Numbered from the stretch's first letter, positions 24,426 to 36,030 are shown. The stretch: 64,000 nucleotides of DNA from Clitopilus passeckerianus (GCA_944990035.1 CALYLX010000142.1:1550001-1614000); one strand, 5' to 3'. Numbers and translations are program-made. Notes: generated by a model not told the origin, from the letters alone.

Positions 24426-24649
24426 TTCCACCTATAAGGATATCGGGTGCTGGCAAGTCCCACTCATTACCTCAAGGAGGTACCCAACTCACAGTTCACC
24501 ATCAGGTTATAATTACTTATCTTCATTGCATTTATCCCCTTTCCATCGTCTAATCGAGTCACTTTTTTTTTTTACCAACATCCACATAATCCAAATCGTC
24601 TTAAGTCCTAATTCCACCCGCCTTAGCTTTCGGTTGCCTCGATTGTCGG
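24426..24649. other. 3' flank of the NLR gene
   Basis: AT-rich sequence with a poly-T tract (about 24565-24575) between the NLR stop and repeat copy B. No further ankyrin coding sequence could be read in any frame. Confidence 0.4.
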
Positions 24650-25175
24650 CTTGATTCCCCGCCTAGCTTCTTGTGAGGGCAGTCATGATCGTGTCTACCT
24701 AACTTCGCCTTGAGAATTCAATTAAAAAGAACGTCAGCTCATGGCGAGACTCCTACAACGCCCAGTCGTGGTGCATCAATTGTGGGCACCCAATTCAGGG
24801 CTGAGTATCGTATCCATTCTAAACCACGCATTGCAATGAAACGCTGCATTCCTTTCGGTCTCTGGGATTCATCCTTCTCCGGGGTGGCCTTTGCCGGTCA
24901 CACCAGCGCCTCCTGGTCGCCGTCATACCCAGGTCGTTTCTATATGAGGTGCATCATAGTATGATAACAAATTCAGCACCGCAAGCAGTGCGAATTAGCT
25001 CAAGAACGAATTCAAGAACTGCGTTTCCATAAACCCCGTGGCAACGACCAACTCAGAATGAGCACAATGCGGGTCCAGGGAATCTAGACCATATTGTCAT
25101 ACTTTCTTGGATATCTAGACGGTGACCATAAGGGTTCGAAATACGGCCAGCTCACAGTCGGAGGATGACATGATT
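24650..25175 (+). repeat. Dispersed repeat, copy B
   Basis: Best-preserved copy in the window together with copy C. It shares with copies A (9391-9890) and C (53385-53800, reverse) the blocks around CATTCTAAACCACGCATTGC, TCTGGGATTCATCCTT and GCACCGCAAGCAGTGCGAA (the last shared with C). It sits 225 bases downstream of the NLR stop. No intact ORF of its own. Confidence 0.7.
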
Positions 25176-25400
25176 GGTTCATTCAAGATAAAAACATTCA
25201 GTGCACATTTTCAGGCGCGTGTCACGAAACCGCTAATTGCTTTGTATTGATACTACATTGTTTCTGTAGATGCCATAGTAATGTGAAATTTGTCGATTGA
25301 TATCTGTCATATATAATTGTAGCAATAACGAAGGGAGATAAGATGATGAAGGTATGGATAAGAAATTAAGAATAAAAAGAGCGCGGAAATTTAACAAAAA
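25176..25400. other. Intergenic 3' flank
   Basis: AT-rich stretch between repeat B and the stop of the minus-strand gene. Nothing coding seen. Confidence 0.4.
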
Positions 25401-26880
25401 TTAGACCACAAAGCGGAATTTGAAGTCCCCGCTGGGAAAGGGTGATGACGCTGGACTGGTTGTGGCCGCCACAGGAAGATTTGGGATGCTGGAGACGGCT
25501 GAAGAAGGGCCTGCAATCTCGGGCTGGTTAGTGACGTCCTGAAGGATAGTGTCTTGCTGACCCAACTCCGGGGTAGTTGAGAGCTTGGCTCTACGTCGTG
25601 CCTTCTTTGTTTGTCGAACCGCCTCAAGTGAAAGTCGTTGAGATTTTCTGTTGCGTTGCCTTGTCTTGGCTGTAACCTGACCAGCCCTAGTAACAGTGGA
25701 TAGAGGAGCAACCGGAGGGAGCATTGTGCTCTGGCGTAGCTTTGCTGTTGTCTTTCTTGGATGTCCTGGAAGAGAGCCCGGAGTTGCTTGCGAGGAAGCC
25801 TGCTCTGACCGTTCTCTGGGAGGCTCTGTTGGTCCTTTGCGCCCTGTATTTGTGGCCCGCGGATACCTTTAAGAAACTGAAAGGGTGTCTTGTAGATTCC
25901 TTGACAGAGGTCATAACAGTAGTTGGCGCCATTGCCTCTGAGGCTGATTTAGACTCAGTTCCCAGAATTCTTCGGCGCTTTGAACTGCGCTCAGGGTCAG
26001 GTCCAGCACCCAGATCAGGCCAGTCATCCCTAGATGCTCCGTCGTCGTCGTCTTCGTCCATTTCCCATCCAACTTTATTGAGGTAAGGAGTCTGGTTTGG
26101 ATTTCTTCGATCGTTGGGAGTAAATAAGGAATATTGAGATCGAGCTTGAGTTTTTGTTCGAGGCTGGATTGCGAGATGTCAGCGAGAGTGACGGTCAAAG
26201 CCCGCAGATAATAAACTCACGGTGATTGGGCCCAGCCCAACAGCAGGCCTGCGAATGCATCGACCCGTTGTAATTGCTCGTAGGGGGGTACGTCGAGATA
26301 TAAGGTCATTGCCAGCCGGAAGCGGTTAATAGTAATGTTCTAACCTGGGATAGGATCTGCCTCAATGAACGCGGCGATGGCGACAGGCGAAGTATATCGT
26401 TGTAGGACCACCTTTCAAGCGGATTTGAGCGGAATGTGTCTCGGCGATATGAATTAGCAACGTACATTAAGAAAGTCGAAGTGATGATCTTCGCGTCGAT
26501 GGTATGATCAGTCGCCGGTTGCTTTGCCCCACAAGACCTCACCGTATTGAACATCGACCGCCTCCGCCTCGAGATCCCGGTTGAGGGTGGCTATCACCAC
26601 AGCAGTGTATGCAGAGGGCCTTGAGTAGCCCCCCTTTTCGTAGTTTAGTAATGGCTTCGACCTTGGCTTGTTGAAAGATGTGCTTCTTCATGGCGGGGAA
26701 GGTAGGAAGGTGAAAAGGAAAGGACAACTTCCTGGGCGATTCGACTTGAGCTGGGGTCAATGACTTCAGAAAACATCAAGAGCAAACAAACCATTCTAGC
26801 GTCGATTCGCGACTTCGTCACCCTTGGGTGTACGAATCTCCAATTTCCGCCAGACAAGCACAGGTGAATCTCGACCAATG
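25401..26880 (-). CDS. Putative nuclear protein, multi-exon, unknown function
   Basis: Minus-strand gene with many small exons; the stop is at 25401 and the 5' end is uncertain. Reading the best splice-compatible frames gives an alpha-helical N-terminal half (YSRPSAYTAVVIATLNRDLE near 26560-26620, then VVLQRYTSPVAIAAFIEADP near 26340-26410, then RVDAFAGLLLGWAQSP near 26222-26265). This is followed by QARSQYSLFTPNDRRNPNQ and YLNKVGWEMDEDDDD (near 26050-26135). The C-terminal half is Ser/Pro-rich with a bipartite basic patch (RKSQRL...RQTKKARRRAKL, near 25560-25640), consistent with nuclear import. The clean junction at GTGAGT (26220 downward) supports the model. I do not recognise the family. 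The start may be the ATG of MKKHIFQQAK (near 26690) or lie further upstream. Confidence 0.5.
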
Positions 26881-27455
26881 TGTGCCAGAGGGTAAATCGT
26901 CGATTAAGTGACTTGGTAGTTATCGGGATAAGTGGCCACGGTTAGGTGCAGGTTTCAGAGCCAGGTACAATCGGGAAGGAAAACGTTGTTTGGTCGGATA
27001 AGTTCGGGAGTGAACAACATAGTTTACAGGTGTGTTGCTCGAGATGAAAGATGGCGCTTGAAGAGAGGATATGCTTTCGATCCACATAATGCCTCATTCA
27101 AGAAGCTGAGACACATTTCCAAGCAGCAGTGAGAGAATAGGGTAATGGGAAAGGCTTGGGATCGTTCCAGTGCAAGCTGCAGACATGTCAACAACATAGT
27201 CTAAAAGGCCAGATACTGTCCGTTGTGGTCGCAGCCGTTCTCGGCATCTGGGTTGAGCCTTTTGAAGCCGTCAGATTGAGTTAGTTGATTGCTGCTCATG
27301 ATGACAGGCTCTCGACAACTGTATCTCCTAGCCTGAGGTTGTGGTGGTGGTTCGTGGCTGTGTGCATTTCCGTTGTCGGTAAAGTTCCGCGCAAGCGACG
27401 CGATACGCGCTCGAGTCCCCCATACACGTGATGCCATTGCTCTCTGTCCTCTACC
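26881..27455. other. Intergenic between divergent genes
   Basis: Promoter region of the minus-strand putative nuclear protein and of the plus-strand BCKDH E1-alpha gene. The open frames in it overlap on both strands and have no motif. Confidence 0.45.
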
Positions 27456-29211
27456 ATGATCCGGATACCCTCAGTTGCTCGTAGTTTTCCTCGAAAATTG
27501 GCTGCCAGAAGTCTTGCAACCACTGCAGGACATCTAGGCAACACAAGGTCACCGATTACCTCGAAGCTGAACTTCTTCAACTCGGTTACTGGCAGCGATG
27601 AGCTCATACCGACATACCGCGTCTTGGACGGTGTGGGGAAACCCATTGAAGGTGCGGAACTTCCAGAGGTATGTCGGGTTTTGCAAAAGACTGCTGTGGC
27701 TACTAACTCCGGGCGTGATAGATTGACAAGCCCCTTGCACAAAGGCTGTATGAGAACATGCAGCTCCTCCCGACTTTGGACAATGTTTTGTACAACGTAC
27801 AACGCCAGGGAAAGATTTCATTTTATGTGAGCATCTCCTTACTAAGATAGCTCACAACTAATCGGGCTGCCTAGATGACCTCAGTATGTCCAGACAAATT
27901 CTGACCTCGATGACTCCTAACTTCAGTCCTTTCAGCACGGAGAGGAAGCAACAATCATAGGGTCTGCTGCTGCTCTAGATTTGGAGGATGAGTATGTTGC
28001 ACTTCTTTGCTCCTCCGATCTATTTTAACCAAATATTTATGCGTATAGAGTCATGGGACAGTACCGGGAAATGGGTGTCCTTCTTTGGCGTGGTTTCGGC
28101 CTAGACAATGTTATGAATCAGTGCTTCGGAAATGAACTTGACACCTCTGGAAAGGGTCGTCAGATGCCCGTGGTAAGTACATTCCGTAAGGTCCGAGGCA
28201 CAACAAATAACCTCATCGCAGCATTTCGGGTCTACTGAACATCACTTCCACACAATTTCTTCCCCACTGGCTACCCAGATACCCCAGGCCGCGGGTGTTG
28301 GGTATGCTCTCAAACGAGCACCAGGAAGGAGTGGAAGGTCGATAGCTGCTTGCTACTTTGGTGAAGGTGCTGCCTCCGAAGGCGGTGGGTATTCTATTCC
28401 TATCTTCTACCCCTTGACGCAAACGCTGACTGTTCCCGGTTAGACTTCCATGCTGGCATGCTCTTAGCATCTACCATTCCAGCACCTACCCTTTACATTG
28501 CGAGGAACAACGGTTTCGCTATCAGCACTCCAAGTTCCGAGCAGTACCACGGAGATGGTATTGCTGCTCGTGGACCCGGTTATGGCATCGATACGATCCG
28601 GGTAGACGGGAATGATATCCTTGCCGTCCTAGGTGCCGTTAGGGAAGCAAGGCGCAGGTGCTTGGAACAGGGACGAGCAGTTCTGGTCGAGGCCATGAGT
28701 TACCGGTTGGTTCTTCTGTAGACTTCGCAATTGACTGTCCTGACATGAATTGGTTGTAGTGTCGGTCACCATTCAACTTCGGACGACTCCTTTGCCTACC
28801 GAGCCCGTTCCGAGGTCGAGGATAGGAAGAAGATCGACAACCCCATTGCTCGATTCAGACTCTTTATGGAATCGAGGGGCTGGTGGAATGAGGAGGCCGA
28901 GGAGGAGCTCAAGGCTAGGCTAAAGGCTGACGTCATGAAGGCGTTCAAGAAAGCAGAAAACATGAAGAGGTGTGAATTGGGAGAGTTGTTCGAGGACGTA
29001 TACGGTGGAGAGATGCCTTGGAACCTGGTTAGTTCATGCTGTTTCCTTTACGGAGTCTGAAACTGTGACTAACGTGCACCTGCTCTCACAGAAGGAGCAA
29101 CGTGAGGAGCTTACGACCTTACTCAAGAAATACGGCAACGCATGGGAACCTTGGAAGAAGGAGCTTTCCAAGTTCAAGAATAATGGTCAGGATTTGCTCA
29201 AGCAATCATAA
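27456..29211 (+). CDS. BCKDHA: Branched-chain alpha-keto acid dehydrogenase E1 subunit alpha, mitochondrial
   Basis: Thiamine-diphosphate-dependent E1-alpha of the mitochondrial BCKDH complex, which decarboxylates the 2-oxo acids of Leu, Ile and Val. Start ATG 27456 opens an Arg/Ser-rich, acid-poor leader ([19 protein letters not shown]) typical of mitochondrial targeting. Family blocks appear in order across short introns: [67 protein letters not shown]; the ThDP/Mg segment [16 protein letters not shown]...[10 protein letters not shown] (GDG/NN motif with GEG); GHHSTSDDS with the phosphorylation-loop region; and the C-terminal helix ending LLKQS at 29211. The order, spacing and overall length fit E1-alpha of BCKDH better than pyruvate dehydrogenase ([12 protein letters not shown] and GHHSTSDDS are diagnostic). 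No breaks seen. Confidence 0.95.
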
Positions 29212-29816
29212 CTGTCTGGATTATCCGAGGAGCTAGAGTCGAACTGTATAATTAGAGTGCGTATAGCTACACATACACCTTAGTTTAAACATGTTGCATT
29301 TAAAGTTCCGCGATGCGCTTAGAGGAGGCTGCAAGTCTTCATGAGAAGAATTCCACCTTTCTTCCTCGAAGAAGCGACGATGTTCGTGAAACTGGACATC
29401 CTCCACTGGCAGAGGGAGCAATGTCTTGGCGTGAAAGGTCAACGGATCATTCATCCCGATTCCGATCTGATTACCGTGATCCGTGTGTCCAGCCCCTTTC
29501 GCCAGGCCATGGCTCCTTGTCCTCGCCTGTGTCGGATCTACCAAAGGCCCTCATATGCATTGGACGTTAATGCTGGGCGGACAGTTATATTTGAATGCTC
29601 AGATTGTACAGTACTACAGCTTGTTTGGCAGGCCGATTCATAATGAGTTGTTGAGGTACCAGTACAGACCAGCGCTCTAATGCTGGAGGCTGTTCAAAAT
29701 CTAGTTCAGTTGCGACCAAACATTTTCCGTACGCCCTCCGGACTAAGGTCAGGCATAGGTATAGTGTCTGGTAGAGCCGGGGATAAGGGTCAGATGAAAT
29801 GCTCGGGAGTGCCAAA
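29212..29816. other. Intergenic between convergent genes
   Basis: 3' flanks of BCKDHA and of the small minus-strand gene. Open frames here overlap and lack motifs. Confidence 0.45.
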
Positions 29817-30069
29817 TTAACTTCGACACTTACTGACGGCGGGGCTCATGAACTCTCGGATTCCAGTGGGGACTACGACTTTGGTGGCATCTGAGAGCGA
29901 AGGTAATGTCCACTGCGCACACTTGATTTAGAAATGTGAACTTCTTGATTGAAATTGTGCTCACCGATCGACCGGGCTGAACGACGATGTCGTACGATTG
30001 GACAACCTGATCTTTGACGCCATTATAGGCGCCAACGACAGGCTTGGTGACGAAGTCCAAAAATCCCAT
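29817..30069 (-). CDS. Small 66-aa protein, unknown
   Basis: Two exons, 29965-30069 and 29817-29912, separated by a 52-nt GTGAGC...CAG intron, encode 66 residues: MGFLDFVTKPVVGAYNGVKD opens exon 1 and WTLPSLSDATKVVVPTG opens exon 2. The second exon could also splice on at the GTAAGT just before the stop. Support comes from the precise intron, the phase-0 junction, and a TATATT-like/TATAAATA element about 60 bases upstream (30128-30135 on the plus strand). The N-terminal segment looks amphipathic. No signal peptide, no recognised family. Confidence 0.5.
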
Positions 30070-30127
30070 AATGAACTGTGCGAGGAATATTGAGTAAGGG
30101 CTACAATATACACTAGGATGAGTGCAG

Positions 30128-30135
30128 TATTTATA
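30128..30135 (-). promoter_or_regulatory. TATA box of the 66-aa gene
   Basis: TATAAATA on the minus strand, about 60 bases upstream of the ATG at 30069, the normal place for a fungal core promoter. Confidence 0.5.
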
Positions 30136-30615
30136 GCTACTGGCTTATGGAGACCGTGGCCGGGACGAAAGCCAAGAACCAGGAACACCTTTCAGGGGCC
30201 GCCGTTCATTGAGTCCAGACAAGCAGAATGTTCCGGTGCGTGTACCTTCCCGAATGCCCCAGGACAACAAGACGGGAATAACGAGGAGGGAAATCGGTGT
30301 TGATCGTAGGCCGATATTGTAAGGTGCCTTTATCCTGGCAAACTACCTGGCAAAGAGGAGGATCACTGCGTGCGTCCATTTTCTGCCCATCAGTTCTCGC
30401 GAAGCGTCGAGCTGCAAACATCAAAAATTTTAATTGTAGCGAGGCATTAACATTAATGCTCTTGCAGTAATCTGTACCCTAAATTTCTACCTGCTGAGTA
30501 TTGGGAATTCAACGCAGGGATTACAATAGTTAATTGTACTATGCGAGTGTTCCCCAAGTTCGATATTTTACATTTAGTTCAGTCCGACCTTTGAGCCCTT
30601 AGGTTTTTTGGGCCC
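30136..30615. other. Intergenic; no supported gene
   Basis: Between the 66-aa gene promoter and the 3' end of the F-box gene. Contains AT-rich tracts (30420-30560). Nothing coding recognised. Confidence 0.45.
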
Positions 30616-32211
30616 CTACATGGCTTTGTACGCGTGGAGGCTCCGCAACCTGCTCCTTGCTCCCGACTCTGTGTCTTCACGAAAAATGACTCTAACCTTT
30701 TCACGAAGGTCAAGTTGTGGACCCTTGAACTCGAGGCGACCTGATTCGGCTGTTGAGGAGCTGGACCGTAACTTCAAGCGAAGACGGTTCATTGGCGAAG
30801 GTAGGAGGGACAACAGGTGATCTAGTCGATTGACGTCGAATCTCATTAAGGGGCCGTCATCGACCAAAGCATCTTCCACCTTCAGTACAAGGGTCTTGAG
30901 CGAATTTGCACAAGATGAACGTTGAAGAAGCGTGATGATTTCAGGAAGCGGGAAAGCTGAGTTGTTATCCTCTTCGTCCGTGGTCGCTGCAATTCGGAGT
31001 TTGGTCAGGGCGGGCAAGGTGAAGAGATTCAGGTAGGAGTGATTGCTTCGATCGCCGATGAAGGTTAAGTCGAAATATTCCAACACCGGAAACCTCATGG
31101 AAGGTATTTGGTGGTTTGGATTTTGGAAGTCGGCACCTGATATCGTGAGGCGGACGAGACTTGTGCATGTAGTGAGCAGAGGTGAGAAGGCCTCGAAGGT
31201 GAGTTTGTACGAATCATTGTCGGCCCTTCCTCCAATTGTGAATTCTGTGAGCTGCGCAAGTACTGCTATGCATTGGGCTACCACGGAAATGACGGGGTCC
31301 ACTGCTGAAAGTTGGAGAGTTTTTAAATGGGGAAAGTGGCCAAAGTCTGCTGGCGTGATGTCAATGACCCCATCTGTCTGGTCTACATCGCGATAATTGG
31401 CGTCGCAAAAATCAGCCGACCGCTTTAAGATCAAGGCCGTTACCAACGGATAGTTGTGTCGCCTACTACGCATGAAAGCTCGATGTGCCTTCATTGACCC
31501 GTCGAATGCTAGCCGAGTGATTCGAGACTCGTGAGGGAGAACGAGTTCACGCATGGCAAAATCGGCCATGTTGTACTCGGCCTCACTAGTCTCTGCAAAG
31601 ACGCGCAGTGATAACTTGACTAGCCCATCCGGTGGTGAAAATAGTTGAACCAATTCAACACTCTTGTGCCATGACTCCTCGGTGGAGGAAGCCTCGAAAA
31701 TGCCAGGGTAGTCGAGTAATGATGGTTGAGGACAGGTGGATTCAACGTGAATATTGTTCCATAGGCTTGAAGCTACCCCCCTCCATCGATGGCAGACTTT
31801 ACGGAGCACCCAAGGCCCGTCTTTGAGATTGGAGCGAGATGGAGGAAAGCTGATGGGTCCGTCTGCGAGACGAAGAAAGATATCGTGAAATAGTTCAGTC
31901 GATAGTCGGTCTATGAGGGGTATTGATAGGCGGATATTTTTGTTTCCATTGAGGTGTCCCGCCCCTTCGACCTCTAGATGAGATACGTCTTTTCGAGCCT
32001 CTGCTGGCTCTGTTCCTGACAGGGTGAGGTTTCCTGGAGCGATGATGTTGTTGACGGAGCAGGTCATGACCCGGTCCAAGGAGGCGCCGGTTTCAGACAC
32101 GTCAGAAGGCATGGAGGATCTCGAGGAGGGTGCAGCAGGCAATGAAGAAATACGGCAAAGTGCTCCATATTTATGAGAGCGGGCCGCTTTGACCACGAGC
32201 TTTGAGTGCAC
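30616..32211 (-). CDS. F-box domain protein (Agaricomycete expanded family)
   Basis: Intronless 531-aa protein. The N-terminal 90 residues are low complexity. The F-box begins near residue 96: IPLIDRLSTELFHDIFLRLAD, then WVLRKVCHRWRGVASSLWNN, matching the F-box pattern (Pro-x-Glu-Leu, Val-Cys-x-x-Trp). The C-terminal about 350 residues are leucine-rich and irregular (for example FPHLKTLQLSAVDPVISVVA, FPVLEYFDLTFIG), fitting an LRR-like substrate-binding solenoid. It would act as the substrate adaptor of an SCF ubiquitin ligase through Skp1; the target is unknown. Mushroom genomes contain many such paralogues. The first of several in-frame ATGs (32211) was kept; MPSDVSE further in is possible. 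Confidence 0.85.
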   Translation of the reverse strand: MHSKLVVKAARSHKYGALCRISSLPAAPSSRSSMPSDVSETGASLDRVMTCSVNNIIAPGNLTLSGTEPAEARKDVSHLEVEGAGHLNGNKNIRLSIPLIDRLSTELFHDIFLRLADGPISFPPSRSNLKDGPWVLRKVCHRWRGVASSLWNNIHVESTCPQPSLLDYPGIFEASSTEESWHKSVELVQLFSPPDGLVKLSLRVFAETSEAEYNMADFAMRELVLPHESRITRLAFDGSMKAHRAFMRSRRHNYPLVTALILKRSADFCDANYRDVDQTDGVIDITPADFGHFPHLKTLQLSAVDPVISVVAQCIAVLAQLTEFTIGGRADNDSYKLTFEAFSPLLTTCTSLVRLTISGADFQNPNHQIPSMRFPVLEYFDLTFIGDRSNHSYLNLFTLPALTKLRIAATTDEEDNNSAFPLPEIITLLQRSSCANSLKTLVLKVEDALVDDGPLMRFDVNRLDHLLSLLPSPMNRLRLKLRSSSSTAESGRLEFKGPQLDLREKVRVIFREDTESGARSRLRSLHAYKAM

Positions 32212-32491
32212 AATGGCCTTCCCAGCAAGACTTATGGGGGGCCACAGGTCAGTTTCCCAGGTTCATTTCCGTAGGTCTTCATGCTGTCCCCCCGACCAGT
32301 GGAACATCCAAGATTAGAGCCATCTTGCGAGAGGACCATCATTGTCAGAGTTGAAGCGCGACTTTCGCTCTCCGCACCGATCAGATCAGTGCTTACGTGA
32401 GGCATAATTTCTGCCACGACACTCCAAGGTTGCCGATTGATTTCAAAACCGCGCACTCGTCCAGATAAACCGTCCCCTTCCTCTCGGAAAA

Positions 32492-34200
32492 ATGGCTGAG
32501 CCTACCAAGCAAGAAACAGAACAAGTATTCAAGGTATTGAAGGGCCAAAAGGCGAACAAGGTACGTTAGATCTCTTCCAGTTCTTGAGGTATGAGGAACG
32601 ATGCTGACAGCCACTTCCTAGTCTTGCTTCGACTGCAGTGCCCGGAACCCAACATGGTCCAGCGTTACATTTGGTGTTTACATCTGCCTTGACTGCTCGA
32701 GTGTTCACAGAAATATGGGCGTTCATATCAGTTTTGTCCGGTACGCGGTTTCCCTACCTGGTGTCCGGGTGAACAACTAAGAAGATCAGCTCGACCAATC
32801 TTGATTCCTGGTCACTTGCACAGTTGAGAAATATGAAAATTGGCGGGAATGCTTCTGCGACTGCTTTCTTTACAAAACACGGAGGATCGGCTTTGCTGAG
32901 TGATTCAGACACCAAGAAGAAATACTCCGGTCGCGTTGCCGAGCTTTATAAGGAGGAGTTGGGGAGGAGGGTCAAGGAAGACGCTGCTAGGTGAGTTACA
33001 GTGCCATCAGCCCATTTCGAAAGCTATTTCAAGATTCTGAGCCAAATATGACAGGTTCCCTCACGGTATCCACGTCGATGGGATGGAAACCGCCTCGACT
33101 CCTACACCTCTGAAGGAGGAAACTGAAGAAGACTTCTTTGAATCCTGGTCGAAACCTAACACACCCAAGACCTCCGCACCTGGTACCCCACGTACTTCTA
33201 CCCCTCCCGTCCTCGGTCGGGCTGCACCTGCATCTTCCACTACCTCTACATCCTCCACCGCCCCAGCACCCCGTACGATCACCTCGTCTGCTTCTCTCAC
33301 CTCCTCGTCTGCTGCCCGACCATCCCGTCTGGGAGCTTCTACATCCCGGCTGAACAGCGCTTCCTCCGGCCCCTCTCTTACTGGTTCTTCCGCAGGGCCG
33401 AAAAAGTCCAAACTCGGACTTGGTGCTGCCAAGACCAAACCTGTCGACTTTGCCGCTGCCGAGAAGAAAGCAAAGGAGGACGAGGAGAGGATCAAGCAAC
33501 TGGGCTACGATAGGCAGAGGGAGCAGGAAGAGGCCGAAAGGAAAAGAAAGGAAGAGGCAGAGCTCGTGAAGAAGACCAATGAACTGAATTTGAAGGCTAA
33601 CATGAATTCTAGCAATGGATCGGCTGCATCCGCTAGAGCTGCCCCCGGAGCCGCACCGAAGACAAGTGCTACGTTCCCGAGACTTGGATTTGGTGCGATT
33701 CCTGGTGCTGGGGCCGCTGCCGCGCTTGCAGCGAGTGCTGCTTCTCCGAAGTCGGCGTACGTTTTGTTCTCGGTTCACGCGATCTGAAATGGACTAACCT
33801 TTTTCTCAGAACACCTGTTGCAGATGACTCGCCCACGGTTGCCCGAGACCGCTTCGGTGGCCAAAAAGCCATTTCTTCTGATATGTACTTTGGCCGTGGC
33901 ACTTATGACCCTGAAGCTGTCGCAGAAGCTCAAGGCCGTCTGCGGGACTTCCAAGGCGCCACGGCTATCTCTTCGAACCAGTACTTTGGCCGTGACGACG
34001 AAGCTGATGAGGGCGACATGCTGCATCGCGCACAACAGGACGGGTTGCTTGGAGATGGGAGCTTGGCGAATCTAGAGATAGCTGCTCGAGATGCGGTTGC
34101 AAGGGTGCTTGCTAATCCGGACGTACAGAATGTTGGTGACAGTATAAGGGCGGGAGCGATGAAGCTGTCGGATTATTTGGCTCAGATGAGTGAGCGGTAA
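32492..34200 (+). CDS. GLO3: ARF GTPase-activating protein Glo3/ArfGAP2-3
   Basis: ARF-GAP that stimulates GTP hydrolysis on Arf1 and works in COPI vesicle formation at the Golgi. The start ATG 32492 gives [20 protein letters not shown]. After the first intron comes the C4 zinc finger [13 protein letters not shown]...CLDC with the catalytic-arginine context [16 protein letters not shown]. Next is the GAP helix [19 protein letters not shown] long Ser/Thr/Pro/Ala linker follows, then a basic-acidic coiled helix ([20 protein letters not shown]). The C-terminus has two Glo3-motif copies, [13 protein letters not shown] and [11 protein letters not shown], which identify the Glo3/ArfGAP2-3 subfamily rather than Gcs1. 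Ends QMSER-stop at 34200. Intact. Confidence 0.93.
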
Positions 34201-34393
34201 AGGCGGCACTTCTTCGGACGGGTGGTGTTAGAGATGTGGACGTATATCCTTTTCCCTCTACTTTTCTATCACTTTCTTCTTATTCTAACTGCTTAGTCGT
34301 CTGGTGTCGTTGGGGTTGATAATATATGTGTCTCGATTTTTACTTTTTACTACTGATACAACTTGAGTCTGAGATCAAGCATAAGAATATATG

Positions 34394-35628
34394 CTAGTGC
34401 CCATGTCCGAATATTGAACTGATCAAGTATGGAATACACATCCCCATGACAATGTGCACCAGCCTTACCAGAGCCCTTGTCCGTGTCTCCGATATTGGTG
34501 CGGGGGAAGAAGAGTGATCTGAAACTGGTTGTAGGACGGTGGCGACGTATAGGAAGGTCCCGCCCTGTTAACAAAGTAAAGAAACGGTGAGCTTTTGGAC
34601 CGTCGAGGCTAATGCCGAGTGCTTACAGAAACCAGGAGTGCGATCCCGGTCCACCCACCCTCTCCTTGCCCGAGCAAGTTGAATAGCAGGTACGAGCCTA
34701 TTGCGCCGAGAGGTGTGGAAGACGCGAAAATGGCCAAGTACTTCTTGCATTGAGACCGGGGGAGATTTGTTGATAACAGCGAGGTGGTCAATGCCAGTGA
34801 TGTCGGTGCTACAATGGGGTTTGTCAGAGGAGATCCGTGGGGCAAAGTTCCCGTGCAGACCTTTGTGAATTGCCAAAGCTAGAAACACAATGAAGGATAA
34901 ATTTGAGGTCGCGTGGGTGTCATCGGTCTGAGTGAGTGCAGAAGCTCCAAGCGCCAGCCCATCGGCAAGACCGTGTACAACAAGACCGAACGTGAGAGGG
35001 AAGGCCCTTCCGGAACCAGCGCCTTGGCCACTGATGCTCGTAGACAACGGGGGAGGGGCCGGAGTTTGTGAGGGTAAAGAAGGGGTATATCCTGCTGTTT
35101 CCAAGCCCTCAAGATCTGCGTCGAATTCCACTTGGCTGCCGTTTCCTGGCCCTTTCTTTGCATTGTTGACGCCGTGCAGAGGAAGGTCGTTAGAGGAGTC
35201 GTAAGACGAGCCCGGGCCTTGATGGGCATGGTGTGAATGGGATGTGAGCTGCTCAACTAGGAGCATGAATATGAAGCCTCCGAGAAGGGATAGAGAGACT
35301 TGGGATGTTGGAAATTGGGTGGGGTTTTCATGGGCTACTGCTTCGAGACCTCTATGAGTTGGATGGTTAAAGGTGAGCTGATGAGAGTCAGGGAAAAGAT
35401 GAACCTACTCGGGTATTATTACACCAAGTGCGGCACCTAGTAGAAGACCAGTTCCGAGATAAGAGAGTCTATCGAGGTGGTTTTCTGCGATTTAGTAGTT
35501 GAGAATCAGCCAAAAGGCAGTATGAGATGCCAGAAGAACGTACTGGAAAAGACAAACGAAAGCGGCAGGATTCCACATGCAAACGATGAAACCCCCAGGA
35601 CAAGGGACATGACAAGTAACGAGAGCAT
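34394..35628 (-). CDS. ZIP-family zinc transporter, SLC39A9-like
   Basis: Integral membrane metal transporter of the ZIP family, closest in pattern to ZIP9. Start at 35628: MLSLLVMSLVLGVSSFACGI (TM1), then after a short intron YLGTGLLLGAALGVIIPEG (TM2, with the conserved PEG). GGFIFMLLVEQLTSHSHHAH leads into a cytoplasmic loop with His and many Pro/Ser residues. The metal-binding helices are FGLVVHGLADGLALGASA (H...D) and FIVFLALAIHK, continuing over an intron into APTSLALTTSLL (HKAP motif). GGTFLYVATVLQPVSD is the ZIP9-type penultimate helix. Stop at 34394. All expected helices are present. It is likely Golgi or another secretory membrane, moving zinc toward the cytosol; location is inferred from the subfamily. 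Confidence 0.9.
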
Positions 35629-36030
35629 GCTGAAAAGCCTCCACTGCGTGCTCCGAGCAACCTACAAGCTTATAAGGATTTCGAGGAGGATGTTGTTATA
35701 GCAGAAGCATTGCGGTCCATCGCATTGCATCCAATTTTGGTAGACCGACGTGTCTGATTAGGTAGCGATCAAATTGACATCACACGTTTGAAGGCTGTGC
35801 CCCGAGTTTACACCACATCAAGCCAAACTTTTACAGTAAAACTATACTTGCAAACGCAGCTGGGTGAACGATCATGTTCCCATGGATGATAATCAAGAGG
35901 GCAAAATCTCGGCACCAGGTAAAGACTATCATAATCCTGAGTGTGGGATGACCAGCGACTGTACTGTAGAATCTAACTTGCTCGGAGACGCTTCAAAACC
36001 TTCACTTCATAGTTGACAACTCCCTTTGAC
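35629..36030. other. Divergent promoter region
   Basis: About 400 bases between the ZIP start and the first P450 start. No coding frame; contains only short AT-rich stretches. Confidence 0.45.

Noticed and set aside
25911..26198. Minus-strand frame with LADISQSSLEQKLKLDLN
   Set aside because: Overlaps the intron and an exon read in another frame; the alternative frame after the acceptor joins in phase with both neighbours and reads better.
26645..26878. 77-codon minus-strand frame as the start of the putative nuclear protein
   Set aside because: Its first codon is TTG and the frame ends without joining the supported downstream exons.
33029..33778. Long minus-strand frame (249 codons, Arg/Gly/Ser-rich) opposite the Glo3 gene
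   Set aside because: Shadow of the Ala/Ser/Thr-rich linker of the real plus-strand ARF-GAP exon.
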